Assembly (NCBI GenBank): GCA_963205525.1
Contig: CAUJJP010000132.1
Coordinates: 1-26,305 of the forward strand
Direction of reading: 5' to 3'
Length of the DNA stretch: 26,305 nt
Source of the DNA: Pseudomonadota bacterium
GTDB lineage: Bacteria > Pseudomonadota > Gammaproteobacteria > Burkholderiales > Burkholderiaceae
Of this stretch, positions 16,532-24,016 are shown one piece after another. Below the pieces are notes generated by a model. The model had not been told where the DNA came from. It did not search any database and worked only from the letters and a program-made list of their open reading frames with translations. Numbering within the stretch: position 1 is the stretch's first letter; each line of letters starts with the position of its first letter. Made by a program: the position numbers and the translations under genes.

Positions 16532-17962
16532 ATGCTGTTCACCGATCTCGGCCTCGCCGAGCCGCTCCTGCGCGCCGTGCGCGAACAGGGTTACGACACC
16601 CCCACCCCGATCCAGGCCCAGGCCATTCCGGCCGTGCTCAAGGGCGGCGACCTGCTCGCCGGCGCGCAGACCGGCACCGGCAAGACCGCCGGTTTCACCC
16701 TGCCGCTGCTGCACCGCCTGGCCGCCACCCGCCCGGCACGCGACGAAGGGCCGCAGGCCGGCGCGCAGCGCGGGCCCCGCGGCCGCGTCCCCATCCGCGC
16801 CCTCATCCTGACCCCCACCCGCGAGCTCGCGGCGCAGGTGGAGGAAAGCGTTCGCACCTACGGCAAGTTCCTGCCGCTGACCAGCATGGTGATGTTCGGC
16901 GGCGTCGGCATGCAGCCGCAGATCGACCGCCTGAAGCGCGGCGTGGACATCCTGGTCGCCACTCCGGGCCGCCTGCTTGACCACCACCAGCAAGGCACGC
17001 TGGACCTGAGCCAGGTGCAGATCCTGGTCCTCGACGAAGCCGACCGCATGCTCGACATGGGCTTCATCCACGACATCAAGAAGGTGCTCGCGGTGCTGCC
17101 GCCGAAGCGCCAGAACCTGCTCTTCTCGGCCACCTTCTCCGACGAGATCAAGGCCCTGGCAGACCGGCTGCTCGACGAGCCGGCGCTGATCGAGGTGGCA
17201 CGGCGCAACGCCACCGCCGAGACCATCGCGCAAAAGGTCCACCCGGTCGGGCGCGAACGCAAGAAGGCGCTGCTGGCGCACCTCATCAAGGCCGGCGACT
17301 GGCACCAGGTGCTGGTCTTCACGCGCATGAAGCACGGTGCCAACCGGCTCGCCGAGTTCCTCAACGACGAGGGCATCAGCGCCATGGCCATCCACGGCAA
17401 CAAGAGCCAGAGCGCGCGCACCAAGGCGCTGGCGGAGTTCAAGGCCGGCAGCCTGCAGGTGCTGGTGGCGACCGACATCGCGGCGCGCGGCATCGACATC
17501 GACCAGCTGCCCCACGTCGTCAACTTCGAGCTCCCCAACGTGCCCGAGGACTACGTGCACCGCATCGGCCGCACCGGCCGCGCCGGCGCCCAGGGCGAGG
17601 CGATCTCGCTCGTGTGCCTGGACGAGGAACTGTTTCTGCGCGACATCGAGCGCCTGACCAAGCGCAGCATCGAACGCCAGACCATCCCCGGCTTCGAGCC
17701 GGCGCCGGGCGAGAAGGCCGAGCCCATCGTCCTCGGGCGCATGACCATCGGCGTCGGCGGCACGCGGCGCAATGCCGGCGGCGGCCGTCCGGGCGGCGAC
17801 GGGCGCGGCCAGCGCGCCGGCGGCCAAGGCCGCGCGGCGCAGCCCGCGGGTCGCGGCGCCGGTGGCGGCACGGGGGGTGCCGGCGGTGGATCGCGCCCGG
17901 CGCAGGGGCGCGGCGGCGCGCGGCGCGACGGGCCGGCCCCGCGCGGCGGTCCGCGGCGCTGA
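16532..17962 (+). CDS. rhlE: DEAD-box ATP-dependent RNA helicase RhlE
   Basis: A 476-residue RNA helicase that unwinds short duplexes, acting in ribosome assembly and RNA decay. The Q motif is around [11 protein letters not shown]. Motif I is AQTGTGKT with Lys51, motif II is Asp168-Glu-Ala-Asp171, and motif III is Ser199-Ala-Thr201. The C-terminal core has [11 protein letters not shown] and [10 protein letters not shown]. The last ~80 residues are a low-complexity Gly/Arg/Ala/Pro tail with RGG-like elements, expected to bind RNA non-specifically. The sequence begins [16 protein letters not shown], typical of RhlE. No strong Shine-Dalgarno is seen. The gene is followed by a GC hairpin. Confidence 0.96.
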   Translation: MLFTDLGLAEPLLRAVREQGYDTPTPIQAQAIPAVLKGGDLLAGAQTGTGKTAGFTLPLLHRLAATRPARDEGPQAGAQRGPRGRVPIRALILTPTRELAAQVEESVRTYGKFLPLTSMVMFGGVGMQPQIDRLKRGVDILVATPGRLLDHHQQGTLDLSQVQILVLDEADRMLDMGFIHDIKKVLAVLPPKRQNLLFSATFSDEIKALADRLLDEPALIEVARRNATAETIAQKVHPVGRERKKALLAHLIKAGDWHQVLVFTRMKHGANRLAEFLNDEGISAMAIHGNKSQSARTKALAEFKAGSLQVLVATDIAARGIDIDQLPHVVNFELPNVPEDYVHRIGRTGRAGAQGEAISLVCLDEELFLRDIERLTKRSIERQTIPGFEPAPGEKAEPIVLGRMTIGVGGTRRNAGGGRPGGDGRGQRAGGQGRAAQPAGRGAGGGTGGAGGGSRPAQGRGGARRDGPAPRGGPRR

Positions 17963-17970
17963 TCGCCCAC

Positions 17971-17992
17971 GCCGCGGGCAGCGGACCGCGGC
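17971..17992 (+). terminator. GC hairpin after rhlE
   Basis: A perfect 7-bp stem (17971-17977 with 17986-17992) and 8-base loop begin 9 bp after the rhlE stop. No T-run is present. Confidence 0.35.
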
Positions 17993-18025
17993 CGGCCAGG
18001 CTCCCAGACGGCCGCAACGCCGAAT

Positions 18026-18073
18026 GCGGTCGCGGTCGCGGTCGCGGTGGCGGCGTGGCGGCGTGGCGGCGTG
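18026..18073. repeat. Compound 6-bp/8-bp tandem repeat
   Basis: Three copies of GCGGTC and one GCGGTG variant (18026-18049) run directly into three exact copies of GCGGCGTG (18050-18073). The array is intergenic and ends 30 bp before the start codon of the metallo-beta-lactamase gene, so its length could influence that promoter. Confidence 0.8.
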
Positions 18074-18090
18074 GCGCAGCGCCGATGGGC

Positions 18091-18096
18091 TACGCT
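18091..18096 (+). promoter_or_regulatory. Possible -10 box giving a leaderless mRNA
   Basis: TACGCT (four of six matches to TATAAT) ends 7 bp before the ATG at 18104, so initiation at the usual distance would fall on or next to the start codon. The ATG has no Shine-Dalgarno. There is no clear -35 box. Confidence 0.3.
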
Positions 18097-18103
18097 TGCC
18101 GGC

Positions 18104-19459
18104 ATGCACATCGAATTCCACGGCGCTGCCGATTGCGTCACCGGGTCGCGTCATCTGGTGGAGATGGCCGGCACCCGCATCGCCCTCGATTGCGGCTTGT
18201 TCCAGGGCTACAAGGTGCTGCGCGAGCGCAACTGGGCAGCGCCGCCGCCGGCCCTGCTGCAGGCGCAGGCGGTGGTGCTCAGCCACGCCCACCTGGACCA
18301 CAGCGGCTGGCTGCCGGTGCTCGTCAAGCACGGCTGGCGCGGCCCGGTCTACGCCTCGCCGGCCACCTGCGACCTGGCCCAGGTGCTGCTGCTGGACGCC
18401 GCCCACCTCAACGAGGAGGACGCGCGGCGCGCCAACCGCTACGGCTACAGCAAGCACGCCAAGGCGCTGCCGCTGTACACGCGGGCCGATGCGCGGCGTG
18501 CGCTGGCCCTGCTCAAGCCGCTGCGCAGCGGCCAGGCGCAGCGCATCGGCGGCGCCACCCTCACCCTCTGTCCGGTCGGCCACCTGCTGGGCGCCTGTGC
18601 CGTGCACCTGGCCGGCGCGGGCGAGTCGCTGCTGTTCTCCGGCGACCTCGGGCGCGACGATGACCTGTTGATGCCACCACCGGCGCCCGCGCCCGGTGCC
18701 GACGTGCTGCTGGTCGAATCCACCTACGGCAACCGCAGCCACCCGAACGAGGACGTGATCCCGCGCCTGGGTGCGATCGTTCGCGACACCATAGGTCGCG
18801 GCGGCAGCGTGCTGCTGCCGGCGTTCGCGGTCGGCCGCACGCAGGCGCTGCTGCTGGCGGTGCAGCGGCTGAAGGCGGCGGGCGAGATCCCGGCCCGGCT
18901 GCCGGTGTTCGTCGACAGCCCGATGGCGATCGCCGCCACCGAGCTCTACCGCCGCCACGCGCGGCTGATGCGCATCCCGGCGCGTGAATCGCGCCAGCTG
19001 ATGGACGGCGTGAACGCCGTCGAGACCGCCCAGCAGTCGATGCGGCTGGCACGGCTGCGCTTTCCGGCGATCATCATCTCGGCCAGCGGCATGGCCACCG
19101 GCGGCCGCGTGCTGCACCACCTCAAGCGCATGGCACCCGACCCGCGCAACCACCTGGTGTTCGCCGGCTTCCAGGTCGCCGGCAGCCGCGGCGCACGCCT
19201 GGTCGCAGGCGAGCCCGAGGTCAGGATCCACGGCGAGCAGGTGCCGGTGCGCGCCCAGGTCAGCCAGCTGCAGGGCTTCTCCGGCCACGCCGACGCCCAG
19301 GGCCTGCTCGGCTGGCTGCGCAGCCTGCCTCGGCCGCCGCGCCAGACCTTCGTCGTCCACGGCGAACCCGATGCCGCCGACACCCTGCGCCTGCGCATCC
19401 AGAACGAGCTGCACTGGCGCGTGCGCGTGCCCGAGCACGGGCAGCGCGTGACGGTCTGA
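18104..19459 (+). CDS. beta-CASP metallo-beta-lactamase RNase (Ysh1-like)
   Basis: A 451-residue predicted RNA-processing hydrolase. The metallo-beta-lactamase core has the zinc motif HAHLDHSG (His61, His63, Asp65, His66), a GHLLGACAVHL histidine and SGDLGRDDD. The beta-CASP insertion and the conserved histidines of the C-terminal metallo motifs (GFSGHADAQGLLGWL, FVVHGEPDAADTLR) are also present. ESTYGNR and SGMATGGRVLHHL are strongly typical of the CPSF-73/Ysh1-like bacterial family. It is probably a cytoplasmic endo- or exonuclease acting on RNA, but its natural substrate is unknown. A GTG start at 18047 would translate the tandem repeat and is unlikely. The next gene begins 12 bp after its stop. 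Confidence 0.94.
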   Translation: MHIEFHGAADCVTGSRHLVEMAGTRIALDCGLFQGYKVLRERNWAAPPPALLQAQAVVLSHAHLDHSGWLPVLVKHGWRGPVYASPATCDLAQVLLLDAAHLNEEDARRANRYGYSKHAKALPLYTRADARRALALLKPLRSGQAQRIGGATLTLCPVGHLLGACAVHLAGAGESLLFSGDLGRDDDLLMPPPAPAPGADVLLVESTYGNRSHPNEDVIPRLGAIVRDTIGRGGSVLLPAFAVGRTQALLLAVQRLKAAGEIPARLPVFVDSPMAIAATELYRRHARLMRIPARESRQLMDGVNAVETAQQSMRLARLRFPAIIISASGMATGGRVLHHLKRMAPDPRNHLVFAGFQVAGSRGARLVAGEPEVRIHGEQVPVRAQVSQLQGFSGHADAQGLLGWLRSLPRPPRQTFVVHGEPDAADTLRLRIQNELHWRVRVPEHGQRVTV

Positions 19460-19471
19460 GCGCCTGCACAG

Positions 19472-20734
19472 GTGGACGATCTTCCTGCCGAGGTGCTGGG
19501 CCTCTCGGTCGCCCTCGGCGCCGGGCTGCTGATCGGTCTCGACCGCGAGCGGCGCAAGGGCAGCGGCCCGGGGCGCGAGCCGGCGGGGATCCGCAGCTTC
19601 ACGCTCGCCGCCCTGGGCGGCGCGCTGGCGCAGGCGCTGGACCTGCCCTGGCTGGTGGTGCTGGGTGCGGCCATGGTGGCCCTGCTGGCGGCGATGGCCT
19701 ACTGGCGCAGCCCGCCCGGCGATCCCGGGCTGACCACCGAGCTGGCGCTGTTCGTCACCTACCTGATCGGCGTGCTGGCGATGCAGCAGCCGGCCTTCGG
19801 TGCCGGCGCCGCCGCAGCGGTGGCCCTGCTGCTGGCGGCACGAGATCGCCTGCACCGCTTCGCCACCGCAGCCCTGTCGGATGCCGAACTGCACGACGCG
19901 CTGGTCCTCGCTGCGCTGGTGCTGGTGGTCCTGCCGCTCACCCCCGCCGAGCCCCTGCCCTGGCTTGCCGGGCTGGTGCCGCGCACCCTGGTGCTGCTGG
20001 TGGTGCTGATCCTGGCCCTGCAGGGAGCCGGCCACCTTGCCGGCCGCTGGCTGGGTCCACGCGCCGGCCCGGCGCTGGCAGGGCTGTTCTCGGGCTTCGT
20101 GTCCAGCACCGCCACGGTGGCGTCCATGGGCGTGAAGGCACGCGCTCAGCCGACCCAGGCCGCGGCCTGGGAGGCCGGTGCGATGCTGTCCACCGCCGCC
20201 ACCTGGCTGCAGGCGCTGGTGATGCTGCTGGCGGTGACGCCGACGCTTGCGATCCAGTTGGCGCCGGGCGCGCTGGCCGGTGCGCTGGCGGCCGCGGCCA
20301 CCGGGCTGTGGCGGGCACGCGCCGCCCCGCGCGTGGCGGCCGACGACGCCGACCGCCAGCACCACGGCCCGCTGCGGCTGCGCGCGGCCGTGCTGCTGAG
20401 CGCCATGCTGGTGGCAGTCTCGCTGGCGGTGCGCTGGGCACAGCGGGGTTTTGGCGACGAAGGCGTGCTGGCCAGTGCGGCGCTGGCGGCACTGGCGGAC
20501 GCCCACGCGGCGGTGATCTCGCTGGCTGCCCTGCACGCCGGCCAGGGCATAGGCGACGCGCTGGCGCTGACCGGCATCCTGCTGGCCGTCGGCAGCAACA
20601 GCCTCACCCGCAGCATCACCGCCGCGGTGGCGGGCGGTGGCCGTTACGCCCTGCGGATCGCGGGCTCGCTCGCCCTGTCAGGGGCGGCGGCACTGGCGGC
20701 GCTGTGGGCCAGTGGCGTGCTCGCCCTCAGCTGA
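19472..20734 (+). CDS. MgtC/SapB-DUF4010 membrane protein
   Basis: A 420-residue integral membrane protein. The N-terminal MgtC-like region (about 5-145) has ALGAGLLIGLDRERR and AGIRSFTLAALGGALA. The C-terminal DUF4010 half contains GLFSGFVSSTATVASMG and VGSNSLTRS. About ten to twelve hydrophobic segments are apparent. MgtC proteins are linked to magnesium homeostasis and membrane potential, but the two-domain form is uncharacterised, so transport is unproven. Translation begins at GTG 19472 without a good Shine-Dalgarno, 12 bp after the RNase stop, suggesting co-transcription. Its 3' end overlaps that of the convergent prolyl hydroxylase gene by 8 bp. Confidence 0.9.
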   Translation: MDDLPAEVLGLSVALGAGLLIGLDRERRKGSGPGREPAGIRSFTLAALGGALAQALDLPWLVVLGAAMVALLAAMAYWRSPPGDPGLTTELALFVTYLIGVLAMQQPAFGAGAAAAVALLLAARDRLHRFATAALSDAELHDALVLAALVLVVLPLTPAEPLPWLAGLVPRTLVLLVVLILALQGAGHLAGRWLGPRAGPALAGLFSGFVSSTATVASMGVKARAQPTQAAAWEAGAMLSTAATWLQALVMLLAVTPTLAIQLAPGALAGALAAAATGLWRARAAPRVAADDADRQHHGPLRLRAAVLLSAMLVAVSLAVRWAQRGFGDEGVLASAALAALADAHAAVISLAALHAGQGIGDALALTGILLAVGSNSLTRSITAAVAGGGRYALRIAGSLALSGAAALAALWASGVLALS

Positions 20735-21569
20735 ACTCGCGCTCGCGCAGCCATTTGGTCGCCACCCACTTCTCGCCTTCGAGCACCGGCGCGCCGCCGT
20801 GCAGGGTGCGCGTCTGCGGCTGCGGGCGCGGGTAGCTGAAGAAGACCGCGTTGCCCTTCACTGCGGACACTTCGAGCGCCACGTCGGGGAAGCTGGTGGC
20901 ACCGCCGCGCGCCGGGGTGTTGAGGTAGATCACCAGCGTGCCCACGCGCTGGCCGCCGCGCCGCAGCACGGCCTCGGTGCCGGCGTGGCGAGGGTCGAAG
21001 TAGTCGTGGTGCGGCCGGTACTGGGCGCCGACGCCGTAGTGCAGCACCTGCAGCCCTTCGCCCCAGGCCACGGGCCAGTTCAGCAGGGTCGAGATGCGCT
21101 GCTCGATGCGCTGCACCAGCGCGGTCTCGCCGCGGCCGAAGAACATGCCGTCGCTGGTGCGCGCGGCGTTCACCTCGCTGCCGCCGGTGCGGTCGACCAC
21201 GGTCTGCGAGCGCGCCAGCCGCGGCTGCGCCTGCGCGATCAGTTCGTCGCACTCGGCTTGCGTGAGCAGGCCACCGAACAAGACCACGCGCGGCAGCTTC
21301 ATGGCCATCAGCACCTGCACCGGGTGGCCGTCGACCTCGATCACGCTGGTCCCGTCGGCCAGCGCGGGCTCGGGCAGGCGGCCGGCGGGCGCGGCCCGTG
21401 GCGTCGTGTGCGGCAGCGCCAGTTCCTGCAGCGCGGCGGCGGCGGCGGCTTCGCTCCAGCCGCTGGCGCGCATGGCCGAATGCAGGTCATCCGCGCCAAC
21501 GCCTTCGGCGGCCTGCGCATGCAGCCAGCGGCGCAGCTCGGTGGTCAGGGGCTGCGGCGCGCCGCTCAT
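20727..21569 (-). CDS. 2OG-Fe(II) dioxygenase, prolyl 4-hydroxylase type
   Basis: A 280-residue oxygenase using iron and 2-oxoglutarate. After a helical N-terminal region (about 8-50) of unknown role comes the P4Hc domain. The iron triad is His187/Asp189 in RPHHDYFD and His257 in RTLHGGAPV. Lys267 in GEKWVATKW binds the 2-oxoglutarate carboxylate. ATG 21569 has a GAGG ribosome site about 8 bp upstream; a longer frame back to 21698 would overlap yaaA by over 100 bp. It starts 4 bp after the yaaA stop, so the two form an operon. Substrate unknown: bacterial members hydroxylate proline in proteins such as EF-Tu or free peptides. Confidence 0.92.
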   Translation of the reverse strand: MSGAPQPLTTELRRWLHAQAAEGVGADDLHSAMRASGWSEAAAAAALQELALPHTTPRAAPAGRLPEPALADGTSVIEVDGHPVQVLMAMKLPRVVLFGGLLTQAECDELIAQAQPRLARSQTVVDRTGGSEVNAARTSDGMFFGRGETALVQRIEQRISTLLNWPVAWGEGLQVLHYGVGAQYRPHHDYFDPRHAGTEAVLRRGGQRVGTLVIYLNTPARGGATSFPDVALEVSAVKGNAVFFSYPRPQPQTRTLHGGAPVLEGEKWVATKWLREREFS

Positions 21570-21573
21570 GGCT

Positions 21574-22359
21574 TCAGCCTCGTGCCGGACGGCGGAACAC
21601 CAGCCGGTCGGCGCTGGAGGCGCCGCCATCCCAGGCGTAGCCCTCGGCGCTGAACTCGCACAGCGCGGCGACACTGTCGATGCGCTGCACGATGGCATGG
21701 CGTGCCATCAGGCCGCGCGCGCGCTTGGCGAAGAAGCTCACGACCTGCCAGCGCCCGCCGCGCCCTTCCTGGAACACGCATTCCACCACCCGCGCCTTCA
21801 GGGCACGGCGGTCGACGGCGCGGAAGTACTCCTGCGACGCCAGGTTGACGATCACCGGCGCCGCCCGCCCGCGCTGGCAGTGGTTCAGGTGCTCGGCGAT
21901 GCGCGCGCCCCAGTAGCCGTAGAGATCCTGCGCCGTCGGCGTGGCGAGCCGGGTGCCCATCTCCAGCCGGTAGGGCTGCAGCCGGTCCAGCGGGCGCAGC
22001 ACGCCGTACAGGCCGGACAGGATGGCCAGGTGCTGCTGCGCCCAGGCCAGGTCGGCGCTCGTGAGGGTGGCAGCGTCCAGGCCGCCGTAGACGTCGCCGT
22101 CGAAGGCCAGCACCGCAGGCTTGCTGTTGTGCGCGCTGGCACGCCGCTGCCAGGCGGCGCAGCGGGCGACGTTGAGCTGCGCCAGCGGGTCCGACAGCGA
22201 CATCAGCGAGGCCATCTCGGCCGGCGTCTTGGCCCGCAGGACCTCGATCAGCGCCGCGGCGTCGTCGACGAAGGCCGGCCGCGTGGCCATGGCCGCGACT
22301 TCGGGCGCAACCGGGGTCTCGTAGTCCAGGCGCTTGGCGGGGGAAAGCAGGAACAGCAT
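21574..22359 (-). CDS. yaaA: peroxide stress protein YaaA (DUF328)
   Basis: A 261-residue cytoplasmic protein. MLFLLSPAKRLDYETP at the N-terminus, FDGDVYGGLDA, ILSGLYGVLRPLDRLQPYRLEMGT and a C-terminal FFAKRARG motif define the UPF0246/YaaA family. In E. coli YaaA limits free iron and so protects DNA and proteins during hydrogen peroxide stress; DNA-binding activity has been reported. The first gene of a two-gene operon with the iron-dependent hydroxylase, it is separated from livF by about 130 bp that hold no gene. An OxyR-type site is not obvious upstream. Confidence 0.95.
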   Translation of the reverse strand: MLFLLSPAKRLDYETPVAPEVAAMATRPAFVDDAAALIEVLRAKTPAEMASLMSLSDPLAQLNVARCAAWQRRASAHNSKPAVLAFDGDVYGGLDAATLTSADLAWAQQHLAILSGLYGVLRPLDRLQPYRLEMGTRLATPTAQDLYGYWGARIAEHLNHCQRGRAAPVIVNLASQEYFRAVDRRALKARVVECVFQEGRGGRWQVVSFFAKRARGLMARHAIVQRIDSVAALCEFSAEGYAWDGGASSADRLVFRRPARG

Positions 22360-22488
22360 GCGGCAGGCGATCGGTGCGGGGTCAGGCCAGCCTCGCCCCG
22401 GCGCAGCGGTCGGCTCGGGTGAGGGTGTGCAAGGGCGACAAGCGGCCGATTGTCATCGCCCGCCGTCGCCTGCAGCCCCGGGGTGGCC

Positions 22489-23196
22489 TCAAACCCCCAG
22501 GAAGCCGGCCAGCTCGGCGCTGTGGGCCAGCTCGGCGGAGGCGCCCGCCATCACGAGCTTGCCTTTTTGCAGCACGATCGCGGTGTCGGTGTGGGCCAGC
22601 ACCTTGCGGTAGTCACGGTCCACGATCAGGCAGGAGATCGCGCTCGCGCGGATCTCGCCCAGCACGCGCCAGATCTCGGCCACCACCAGCGGCGCCAGGC
22701 CCTCGGTGGCCTCGTCGAGGATGATGAGCGCGGGCTGGCGCATGAGGGCGCGGCCGATCGACACCATCTGCTGCTCGCCACCGGAGAGCTGTCCGCCCAG
22801 GTGGCCGATGCGTTGCGCCAGGCGCGGAAAGGTCTGCAGCACGCGGTCCAGGCTCCAGCCCTGCGCGCCCTGCGCCGGGCGCGCCGCCATCACCAGGTTC
22901 TCGCGCACGCTCAGGTTGGGGAAGACGCCGCGGCCTTCCGGGACGTAGGCCACGCCCAGGCGCGCCAGCTCGTGCGGCTTGCTGCGCGAGCAGTCGTGCC
23001 CATTGACGTGGATGCTGCCCTGGCGCTGGCGGATGTGGCCCAGCAGGGTGCGGATGAGGGTGGTCTTGCCCATCCCGTTGCGTCCCAGCAGGCCCATGGT
23101 CTGGCCGTGCGGCAGGCTCAAGTCGACCCCGTGCAGGGCGTGGCTGGATCCGTACCAGGCGTGCAGGCCCTGGGCCTGCAGGAGCGCTTGCGTCAT
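22489..23196 (-). CDS. livF: ABC transporter ATP-binding protein, LivF type
   Basis: A 235-residue cytoplasmic ATPase of the branched-chain amino acid/amide (HAAT) transporter family. It has Walker A GRNGMGKTT, the Q-loop region VPEGRGVFPNLSV, the signature LSGGEQQMVSIGRAL and Walker B LIILDEATEGLAP. The segment after Walker B, usually VEQN in LivF, reads CLIVDRDYRKVL here. Together with LivG it powers the LivHM permease. The start overlaps the livG stop by 4 bp. The transported solute cannot be inferred from ATPases; the family handles branched-chain and aromatic amino acids, amides, urea and aromatic acids. Confidence 0.93.
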   Translation of the reverse strand: MTQALLQAQGLHAWYGSSHALHGVDLSLPHGQTMGLLGRNGMGKTTLIRTLLGHIRQRQGSIHVNGHDCSRSKPHELARLGVAYVPEGRGVFPNLSVRENLVMAARPAQGAQGWSLDRVLQTFPRLAQRIGHLGGQLSGGEQQMVSIGRALMRQPALIILDEATEGLAPLVVAEIWRVLGEIRASAISCLIVDRDYRKVLAHTDTAIVLQKGKLVMAGASAELAHSAELAGFLGV

Positions 23197-24014
23197 CCGT
23201 GCTCCTCCTCGCCGAGGTAGGCCGCCTGCACCTGCGGGTCGGCGCGCACCTGGGCCGGCGTGCCGCAGGCGATGACGCAGCCGTTGACCATCACCGTGAT
23301 GCAGTCGGCCATGCGGAACACCGCGTCCATGTCGTGCTCCACCAGCAGCACCGCGTGCGTCAGCTTGAGCTCGTCCAGCAGGCCGAGCATGCGTTCGGAC
23401 TCCTGCGCGCCCATGCCGGCCAGCGGCTCGTCCAGCAGCAGCACCTGGGGCCCGGTGGCCAGGCACATCGCGATCTCGAGCTGGCGCTTGGCGCCGTGGC
23501 TGAGCAGCCCGGCCGCGCGCTGCGCCTCGTGCGTCAGGCCGGCGCGTTCGATGGCGGCGTCTGCCGCCGCGCAGGCGTCGGGGCAGCGGCGCGCGTCCTC
23601 CCAGATCCGCCAGGGGCGCTGCCAGCGCGCCTGCGCCGCCAGGCGCGCGTTCTCGCGCACCGTGAAGCCCGGGTGGATGGTGTTGCGCTGGTAGCTGCGG
23701 CCCAGGCCGGCGCGCGCGCGCCGCGGCTGCGACCAGCCGGTCACGTCCTGCCCCAGCAGCTCCACCCGCCCGCCCGAGGGCTCGATCTCGCCCGACAGCA
23801 GGTTGATGAGGGTGGACTTGCCGGCGCCGTTGGTGCCGATCACGGCGTGCAGCTCGCCGCGCGTGCAGGCCAGCGAGACCTTGTCGACCGCCACCAGCCC
23901 GCCCCAGCGCCGGCTCAGCGCGTCGCAGCGCAGCAGGACCTCGGTGCTCGCCGGGCCGGCTTCGCCCTTGAAGGGCTGCGGCATGAGCGCTTGGGAGTCG
24001 CTCAGTGCGCTCAT
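23193..24014 (-). CDS. livG: ABC transporter ATP-binding protein, LivG type
   Basis: A 273-residue ATPase with Walker A GTNGAGKST, the LivG-type signature LSHGAKRQLEIA, Walker B VLLLDEPLAGM and the H-loop VEHDMDAVF. Residues from about 24 (STEVLLRCDALSRRWGG) align with usual LivG N-termini. The preceding ~22 residues (MSALSDSQALMPQPF...) are an extension encoded by a diverged copy of the palindromic repeat found at 6885-7008. The ATG lies in the stem of that repeat and overlaps the livM stop by 4 bp, so translation depends on coupling to livM unless the hairpin opens. The extension probably has no catalytic role. Confidence 0.94.
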   Translation of the reverse strand: MSALSDSQALMPQPFKGEAGPASTEVLLRCDALSRRWGGLVAVDKVSLACTRGELHAVIGTNGAGKSTLINLLSGEIEPSGGRVELLGQDVTGWSQPRRARAGLGRSYQRNTIHPGFTVRENARLAAQARWQRPWRIWEDARRCPDACAAADAAIERAGLTHEAQRAAGLLSHGAKRQLEIAMCLATGPQVLLLDEPLAGMGAQESERMLGLLDELKLTHAVLLVEHDMDAVFRMADCITVMVNGCVIACGTPAQVRADPQVQAAYLGEEEHG

Positions 24015-24016
24015 GC
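23961..24016. repeat. Diverged palindromic repeat at livM/livG junction
   Basis: A related copy of the 61-bp units at 6885-7008, roughly 80% identical over about 58 bp by eye. It has a perfect 10-bp stem, GCATGAGCGC (23981-23990) with GCGCTCATGC (24007-24016). In livG orientation both start with ATGAGCGC and share the SQAL core (MSALSDSQALMP against MSAPGRSQALIP). Changes avoid stop codons and keep the frame, so the repeat now functions as coding sequence. Confidence 0.8.

Noticed and set aside
18026..18073. Possible CRISPR-like array
   Set aside because: The units are only 6-8 bp with no spacers, so this is a microsatellite.
18047..18103. GTG start extending the RNase N-terminus
   Set aside because: It would translate the microsatellite as Trp/Arg/Gly-rich sequence. 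Family homology starts at ATG 18104.
16448..20536. Very long uninterrupted open frame on the minus strand
   Set aside because: It is antisense to rhlE, the RNase and the DUF4010 gene, which have clear family motifs. Low stop frequency at high G+C explains it, and the translation is low-complexity Gln/Arg/Gly/Ala with no recognisable domain.
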